Shown: positions 6,904 to 11,437 of the stretch, in pieces
Layout: each line of letters starts with the position of its first letter
Numbering within the stretch: the first letter of the stretch is position 1
Assembly (NCBI GenBank): GCA_013042025.1
Contig: JABDQY010000286.1
Coordinates: forward strand, 1 to 11,437
Origin: Bacteroidia bacterium
GTDB taxonomy: Bacteria; Bacteroidota; Bacteroidia; NS11-12g; UBA9320
Reading direction: 5' to 3'
Length of the DNA stretch: 11,437 nucleotides
Translations under genes and position numbers: made by a program
Notes under the pieces: model-generated
What the model was told of the DNA's origin: nothing
What the model saw: the letters and a program-made list of their open reading frames with translations, nothing else
Database searches by the model: none

Positions 6904-8153
6904 TGTTTTATCACTTATTTAAATACCTCGATGAAATATACAATTTGCCTGGAGCAGGAGTGTTTCAATACATCTCTTTTAGAGCTTCAATGGCAGTGAT
7001 TTTGTCGTTAATTATTTCATTATTATTCGGTAAAAGGCTAATTGAGATGCTCAGGAATAGGCAAGCTGCTGAAACAATCAGACAGCTTGGTTTGGATGGT
7101 GAAAATGCAAAGAAAGGTACGCCAACAATGGGTGGGCTAATCATTCTAGCAGCAATTCTAATTCCAACGTTATTGTTTGCGAGATTAGATAATGTATATG
7201 TCTTGCTAATGATTTTTAGTACCATCTGGTTAGGTGTAATTGGTTTCATAGATGACTACATAAAGATATATAAGAAAGACAAGTCAGGATTAGCTGGGAA
7301 GTTTAAAGTAATTGGCCAGGTAGGACTTGGAGTAATTGTAGCCTTAGTTCTTCATTTTAATGATAATGTAGTTGTACGAGAGCAGTTTAAAATAAGCAGT
7401 GCAAGTGAAGCTCCAGCAGGCGTGGAAGTAAAAGAGATTAATGGTCAGTTGATGTATTTCAAAGATGTAAAGAGTACAACCACTACCATACCATTTTTTA
7501 AGGCACATGAGATAGATTATTCAAAGTTATTGTTTTGGATGGATGATGAAGGTGCGAATAAATGGGTTTGGATTGTGTTCATGTTTGTTGCCATTTTTGT
7601 AATAACAGCTGTTTCTAATGGAGCTAATTTGACCGACGGAATAGATGGATTAGCCGCAGGAAGCTCCGCCATTATTGGAATAACATTGGCAGCTTTGGCA
7701 TTTATTAGCGGTAACCTCATATTCTCTGATTACCTGAATATTATGTTTATTCCTAACCAAGGTGAGCTTGTAATATTCGCAGCTGCATTTACTGGAGCAT
7801 GTATTGGGTTTCTATGGTACAATAGTTTTCCTGCACAAGTCTTTATGGGAGATACAGGAAGCTTGGCACTTGGGGGTGTAATTGCTGTGTTGGCATTAAT
7901 GATTCGAAAAGAATTGGTTTTACCAATTCTGTGTGGAATCTTCTTAATAGAGAACTTAAGTGTAGTTCTGCAAGTAAGTTATTTCAAATACACAAGGAAA
8001 AAGTATGGTGAAGGAAGACGAATTTTTAAAATGTCTCCACTTCATCATCACTATCAAAAACTAGGATACGCCGAGCCAAAAATTGTAACTCGATTTTGGA
8101 TTGTAGGCATAATGCTAGCCATTCTAACCATCGTAACATTCAAACTAAGATAA
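6903..8153 (+). CDS. mraY: Phospho-N-acetylmuramoyl-pentapeptide-transferase MraY
   Basis: MraY is the polytopic inner-membrane enzyme that moves phospho-MurNAc-pentapeptide from UDP to undecaprenyl phosphate, forming lipid I. The 416-aa product holds the family signatures: KKGTPTMGGLIIL (70-82), GFIDDYIKI (114-122) with the paired D117/D118, the NLTDGIDGLAAG loop (242-253) with D245/D248, MGDTGSLALGG (315-325) with D317, and the C-terminal SPLHHHYQKLG (378-388) with the HHH motif. It is about 55 residues longer than E. coli MraY (360 aa). The extra length lies mainly in a soluble loop at about 155-215, a feature I associate with Bacteroidota MraY. The ATG overlaps the murE TAA by one base (TAATG). 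Its TAA directly abuts the murD TTG in the same frame. murF, which often sits just upstream in Proteobacteria, is missing. Confidence 0.97.
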   Translation: MFYHLFKYLDEIYNLPGAGVFQYISFRASMAVILSLIISLLFGKRLIEMLRNRQAAETIRQLGLDGENAKKGTPTMGGLIILAAILIPTLLFARLDNVYVLLMIFSTIWLGVIGFIDDYIKIYKKDKSGLAGKFKVIGQVGLGVIVALVLHFNDNVVVREQFKISSASEAPAGVEVKEINGQLMYFKDVKSTTTTIPFFKAHEIDYSKLLFWMDDEGANKWVWIVFMFVAIFVITAVSNGANLTDGIDGLAAGSSAIIGITLAALAFISGNLIFSDYLNIMFIPNQGELVIFAAAFTGACIGFLWYNSFPAQVFMGDTGSLALGGVIAVLALMIRKELVLPILCGIFLIENLSVVLQVSYFKYTRKKYGEGRRIFKMSPLHHHYQKLGYAEPKIVTRFWIVGIMLAILTIVTFKLR

Positions 8154-9497
8154 TTGGCAAATCTAATTTCCATATTAGGTGCTGGAGAAAGCGGAGTTGG
8201 ATCTGCAATTTTAGCGAAGAAACAAGGCTTTGATGTTTGGGTGTCAGACTATGGCACAATTAAAGAGCATTACCAAGCTGAATTAAAGGAATATGAAATT
8301 TCATTTGAACAAGGTGGTCACGATTCTCAAAAAATACTAAGCTCGGAGCTGATAATTAAAAGTCCTGGAATTGCTGATACTATACCCCTTTTAGTTCAAG
8401 CTCGAGAAGCAAATATTTCGGTAATAGGAGAGATTGAATTTGCAAGCTCATATACCGATGCTACCCTAATTGGAATTACTGGTACAAATGGTAAAACTAC
8501 CACTACTCTGCTCACACATCATATCCTAAAAAAAGCAGGCTTAAATGTGGGTCTTGCTGGAAACGTAGGATACAGTTTTGCTAAGCAAGTAGCAGAAAAG
8601 CAACACGATTACTACGTTTTAGAATTAAGCAGCTATCAACTCGACGGCATGCATACCGTCGTATTGGACTATGCTGTTCTACTCAACATTAGTCCAGATC
8701 ATTTAGATCGCTACGGTTCTTTAGAAAAATACATCGAATCAAAGTTCAGAATAAATCAGAATCAAACTGAAGATCAAAAGTTCATCTACTGTGCTGATGA
8801 TCAAGAAATTACAAAGTACCTAGAAAATCATACAACTACAGCTCAACAAGTTCCTTTTACACATTCGAATAATGCGTATAACGAAGGGGCATGGGTGAGT
8901 GAAGATAAAATCAACATAAGCTTAAAAAAACCAAAAACAGAATTTATTATGTCAATTAACCAATTAACTATTGCTGGAAAGCACAACACCTACAACTCAA
9001 TGGCTGCTGCTATCATTGCAAATTCACTTCTAATCAGAAAAGAAACGATTAGAGAAAGTCTTTCTGATTTTAAAAATGTGGAGCACAGATTAGAGTACGT
9101 TTCTAAAGTGAAAGGAATAAGCTTTATTAATGACAGCAAAGCAACCAATGTGAATGCAGCTTGGTACGCTCTAGAGAGTGTAGAAAAACCAATAATTTGG
9201 ATTGCAGGTGGTGTAGACAAAGGCAATGATTATGAATCATTACTTCCACTCGTAAAAAGTAAAGTGCGAATTATTATTTGCCTTGGAGTAAATAATATGA
9301 AACTTCATCAAGCATTTCGAAAGGATGTAGATATGATGATTAACGCAAGCAATGCTGAAGAAGCAGTTGAACTTGCTTACGGTTTAGGCGAGAATGGCGA
9401 AACAGTATTGTTATCTCCTGCGTGTGCGAGTTTCGATTTATTTGAAAACTATCAAGATAGAGGTAATCAGTTCAAAAGAGCTGTTAGACAGCTGTAA
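8154..9497 (+). CDS. murD: UDP-MurNAc-L-alanine:D-glutamate ligase MurD
   Basis: MurD is the cytoplasmic ATP-dependent ligase that adds D-Glu to UDP-MurNAc-L-Ala. The 447-aa product has the usual length and three domains. The N-terminal Rossmann-like domain carries LGAGESGVG (8-16). The central ATPase domain has P-loop GITGTNGKTTTT (107-118), LAGNVGYSF (134-142), ELSSYQLDG (157-165), NISPDHLDRYGS (178-189) and Lys197 in ESKFRI, matching the carbamylated Lys198 of E. coli. GKHNTYNSMAA (275-285) leads into the C-terminal domain with VEHRLEYV (309-316), INDSKATN (325-332), IAGGVDKG (350-357) and SPACASFDLFENYQDRG (421-437). The start must be TTG 8154: the preceding in-frame codon is the mraY stop, and any later start would damage the N-terminal nucleotide fold. 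There is no space for a ribosome binding site outside mraY, and none is obvious inside it, so reinitiation after mraY is the likely mode. Confidence 0.97.
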   Translation: MANLISILGAGESGVGSAILAKKQGFDVWVSDYGTIKEHYQAELKEYEISFEQGGHDSQKILSSELIIKSPGIADTIPLLVQAREANISVIGEIEFASSYTDATLIGITGTNGKTTTTLLTHHILKKAGLNVGLAGNVGYSFAKQVAEKQHDYYVLELSSYQLDGMHTVVLDYAVLLNISPDHLDRYGSLEKYIESKFRINQNQTEDQKFIYCADDQEITKYLENHTTTAQQVPFTHSNNAYNEGAWVSEDKINISLKKPKTEFIMSINQLTIAGKHNTYNSMAAAIIANSLLIRKETIRESLSDFKNVEHRLEYVSKVKGISFINDSKATNVNAAWYALESVEKPIIWIAGGVDKGNDYESLLPLVKSKVRIIICLGVNNMKLHQAFRKDVDMMINASNAEEAVELAYGLGENGETVLLSPACASFDLFENYQDRGNQFKRAVRQL

Positions 9498-9499
9498 AA

Positions 9500-10651
9500 G
9501 TGAGAGACATCTTAAGTAAATATCTCAAAGGTGATCCAGTAATCTGGTTTATTGTATTTATACTTTCCGTATACGGAATCCTTGCAGTGTATTCTTCTAC
9601 AGGAACGCTTGCATATGTTGAGCGAAGTGGAAATACGGAGTATTATTTAATTAAGCATGTTGCTTTGTTGATTTTTGGGTTGTTTACCATGTGGCTGACG
9701 CATATGGTTAATATCCAATACTTCTCTAGAATCAGTCAGATTATGCTGTGGATTTCAATTCCGCTGCTTGTTTATACGATGCTTTTTGGGGTTACAATAA
9801 ATGATGCTACACGTTGGGTAGCTCTTCCAGGCATTGGTTTAACCGTACAAACATCTGATTTTGCCAAAGTAGCACTAATAATTTATGTAGCACGTTTTAT
9901 GGCAAAGAGGCAAGGAGAAGTACATAATTTTAAAAAGACTTTGATTCCAATCCTTGGGATCATTTTGTTAATCTGTGTTCTAATTTTTCCTGAAGATTTT
10001 TCAACATCTGCCGTTCTGTTTGTAACAAGTATGTTGGTGTTATTTATTGGTAGAATTCCATTAAAACAACTAGGAGTTTTAGTAGGAATAGGCGTGTTGG
10101 TTTTTGGTGGTCTATTTGCCTACGTATGGAATACAGATGTAGAGTTTGGAAGAATTGCTACAATGAAATCACGAATAGAAACCTTTATTGAAGAAGGTAA
10201 TGATGGAAGCAACTTTCAAAGTAATCAAGCAAAGATTGCAGTAGCTAGAGGTGGTTTTGTGGGAGAAGGCCCAGGAAATAGTCGACAAAAAAATATTCTG
10301 CCTTCACCATTCGCAGATTTTATTTATGCCATAATTATTGAAGAGTATGGTTCAATATTAGGCGGGTTAGCACTGATTATTTTATATCTACTACTGCTCT
10401 ATAGAACATTTAGGATTGTTTTAAAAACTGAGAATTCACTTGCGGCTTTAATGTCCATTGGACTGGCATTTAGTTTAGTGGTTCAAGCTTTTATTAATAT
10501 GGGAGTAGCGGTAAATATTCTTCCTGTTACAGGATTAGCATTACCTATTGTGAGTCGTGGGGGAACTTCCATTTTATTTACCAGTATTGCATTCGGAATT
10601 ATTTTGAGTGCAAGCAGAACAATACATCAAGAACGAGAAGATGCCAAATAA
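9500..10651 (+). CDS. ftsW: Septal SEDS glycosyltransferase FtsW
   Basis: FtsW is the multi-pass SEDS-family membrane protein that polymerises lipid II into septal glycan together with FtsI. The 383-aa product has about ten hydrophobic segments. It shows the motif ARGGFVGEGPGNSRQKNILPS (249-269), followed by PFADFIYAIIIEEYG (270-284), where Asp273 aligns with the catalytic aspartate of SEDS proteins, and LPVTGLALPIVSRGGTS (341-357). The QPSEFAK-like motif reads QTSDFAK (117-123). RodA is the alternative SEDS family, but the position between murD and murG in a dcw cluster supports FtsW. The start is GTG 9500, two bases after the murD TAA: an in-frame TAG lies at 9485-9487 and there is no other start before the conserved KGDPVIWFIV segment. 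The 3' end overlaps murG by 11 bases. Confidence 0.95.
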   Translation: MRDILSKYLKGDPVIWFIVFILSVYGILAVYSSTGTLAYVERSGNTEYYLIKHVALLIFGLFTMWLTHMVNIQYFSRISQIMLWISIPLLVYTMLFGVTINDATRWVALPGIGLTVQTSDFAKVALIIYVARFMAKRQGEVHNFKKTLIPILGIILLICVLIFPEDFSTSAVLFVTSMLVLFIGRIPLKQLGVLVGIGVLVFGGLFAYVWNTDVEFGRIATMKSRIETFIEEGNDGSNFQSNQAKIAVARGGFVGEGPGNSRQKNILPSPFADFIYAIIIEEYGSILGGLALIILYLLLLYRTFRIVLKTENSLAALMSIGLAFSLVVQAFINMGVAVNILPVTGLALPIVSRGGTSILFTSIAFGIILSASRTIHQEREDAK

Positions 10652-11437
10652 ATATAGAGTACTTATATCAGGTGGAGGAACAGGAGGTCATATTTTTCCT
10701 GCTATAGCAATAGCAAACGAAATTAAAAGTAAGTATCCAGAGAGTGAGATAGAATTTGTTGGAGCTTCTGGTAGGATGGAAATGGAAAAGGTTCCACTGG
10801 CGGGATACAAAATACATGGATTATGGATTTCAGGACTTCAAAGGAGAATAACATTAAAGAACCTGAGTCTTCCTTTTAAATTAATTTCAAGTCTTTGGAA
10901 TTCACGTAAGATTATTAAAAAGTTTAAACCCGACTTTACAGTTGGAGTTGGTGGTTATGCTAGTGGTCCTCTTAACTATGCTGCAAGTAAAATGGGTGTT
11001 CCTGTATTTCTTCAAGAACAGAATTCGTTTCCAGGAATAACAAACAAACTCTTAAAATCTACCGCTTCTAAAATTTGTGTAGCCTACGATGGGATGGAAC
11101 GATTTTTTCCAAAGGAAAAAATCGTAATAACGGGAAATCCAATCCGTCAAGATATTTTAACAAGTTCAATAAGCAAAGAAGAAGCGAGAGAGCACTTTCA
11201 ATTACAAAAGAGTAAACCAACAGTTCTTATTGTTGGTGGCAGTTTGGGTGCAAGAACAATTAATGAGGCAATAGAAGAAAACTTAGCCTTGTTTACTCAA
11301 AACAACATCCAGCTGCTATGGCAAACAGGGAAAAACTATACAGGTGATCCCGGGAATTTTGATTGGGGTACACGGACTACTTTCATAAAAGAAATGGATA
11401 AAGCATATGCAGCCGCTGATGTTGTTATTAGTAGGGC
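10641..11437 (+). CDS. murG: UDP-GlcNAc:lipid I N-acetylglucosaminyltransferase MurG, 3'-truncated by the window edge
   Basis: MurG is the peripheral inner-membrane GT-B glycosyltransferase (family GT28) that adds GlcNAc to lipid I to give lipid II. The frame is open from ATG 10641 to the right edge, giving 265 of about 360 expected residues. It begins MPNKYRVLISGGGTGGHIFP, holding the first glycine-rich loop (11-16) and His17, the equivalent of the catalytic base region in E. coli MurG. Further motifs are GVGGYASGP, QEQNSFPG, ITGNPIR and VGGSLGART, the second glycine-rich loop at the start of the C-terminal domain. The last visible residues (KAYAAADVVISR) lead into the UDP-GlcNAc binding part, which lies outside. 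The start overlaps ftsW by 11 bases, and a weak purine-rich stretch (GAACGAGAAG) precedes it. In related genomes murC, ftsQ, ftsA and ftsZ usually follow, but this cannot be seen here. Confidence 0.97.
   Translation, partial: MPNKYRVLISGGGTGGHIFPAIAIANEIKSKYPESEIEFVGASGRMEMEKVPLAGYKIHGLWISGLQRRITLKNLSLPFKLISSLWNSRKIIKKFKPDFTVGVGGYASGPLNYAASKMGVPVFLQEQNSFPGITNKLLKSTASKICVAYDGMERFFPKEKIVITGNPIRQDILTSSISKEEAREHFQLQKSKPTVLIVGGSLGARTINEAIEENLALFTQNNIQLLWQTGKNYTGDPGNFDWGTRTTFIKEMDKAYAAADVVISR

Noticed and set aside
9848..9868. Loss of a key residue in FtsW (QTSDFAK instead of QPSEFAK)
   Set aside because: Asp for Glu is conservative and the other SEDS motifs are intact, so there is no sign of an inactive protein.
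1702..11437. A hidden novel system within the cluster
   Set aside because: Every base range from 1702 on is covered by recognised dcw genes with intact motifs; no additional ORF, transposon end, att site or RNA gene could be supported.

Overview
The window is the upstream part of a division and cell wall (dcw) gene cluster from an AT-rich Gram-negative bacterium of the phylum Bacteroidota. The phylum call rests on several points: the MraY has a large internal insert, the FtsL is of the short Bacteroidota type, FtsI carries one C-terminal PASTA domain, murF is absent between murE and mraY, and most genes lack Shine-Dalgarno sequences. A Flavobacteriales-like member is plausible, but the sequence alone does not fix the family. 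MurE has the DNPR signature of meso-diaminopimelate-adding enzymes, so a meso-DAP peptidoglycan is expected.

Layout: bases 1-1330 are the 3' two-thirds of pnp (polynucleotide phosphorylase), ending in an Arg/Asn/Gly-rich tail and followed by a strong intrinsic terminator (about 1356-1387). A 371-base gap (1331-1701) separates pnp from mraZ. It holds the terminator, about 250 bases with no clear gene, and a textbook MraZ operator of three GTGGG repeats spaced exactly 10 bp (1634-1663).

From 1702 to the right edge nine genes run on the + strand with almost no intergenic space: mraZ, rsmH (mraW), ftsL-like, ftsI, murE, mraY, murD, ftsW and murG (cut by the window end). All junctions are overlaps or gaps of 0-2 bases, which points to one transcript with translational coupling. 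Four of the nine starts are non-ATG (TTG for mraZ, murE and murD; GTG for ftsW).

How they work together: MraZ probably represses its own operon through the upstream box. RsmH methylates 16S rRNA. MurE and MurD add amino acids to the UDP-MurNAc precursor, MraY loads it on undecaprenyl phosphate as lipid I, and MurG makes lipid II. FtsW with FtsI polymerises and crosslinks septal glycan, with the FtsL-like protein as a divisome scaffold. The region is a well conserved housekeeping locus. I found no new defence, mobile or biosynthetic system. The points worth a second look are regulatory and architectural: the MraZ box, the rare start codons, the abutting in-frame mraY-murD junction and the repetitive PNPase tail.
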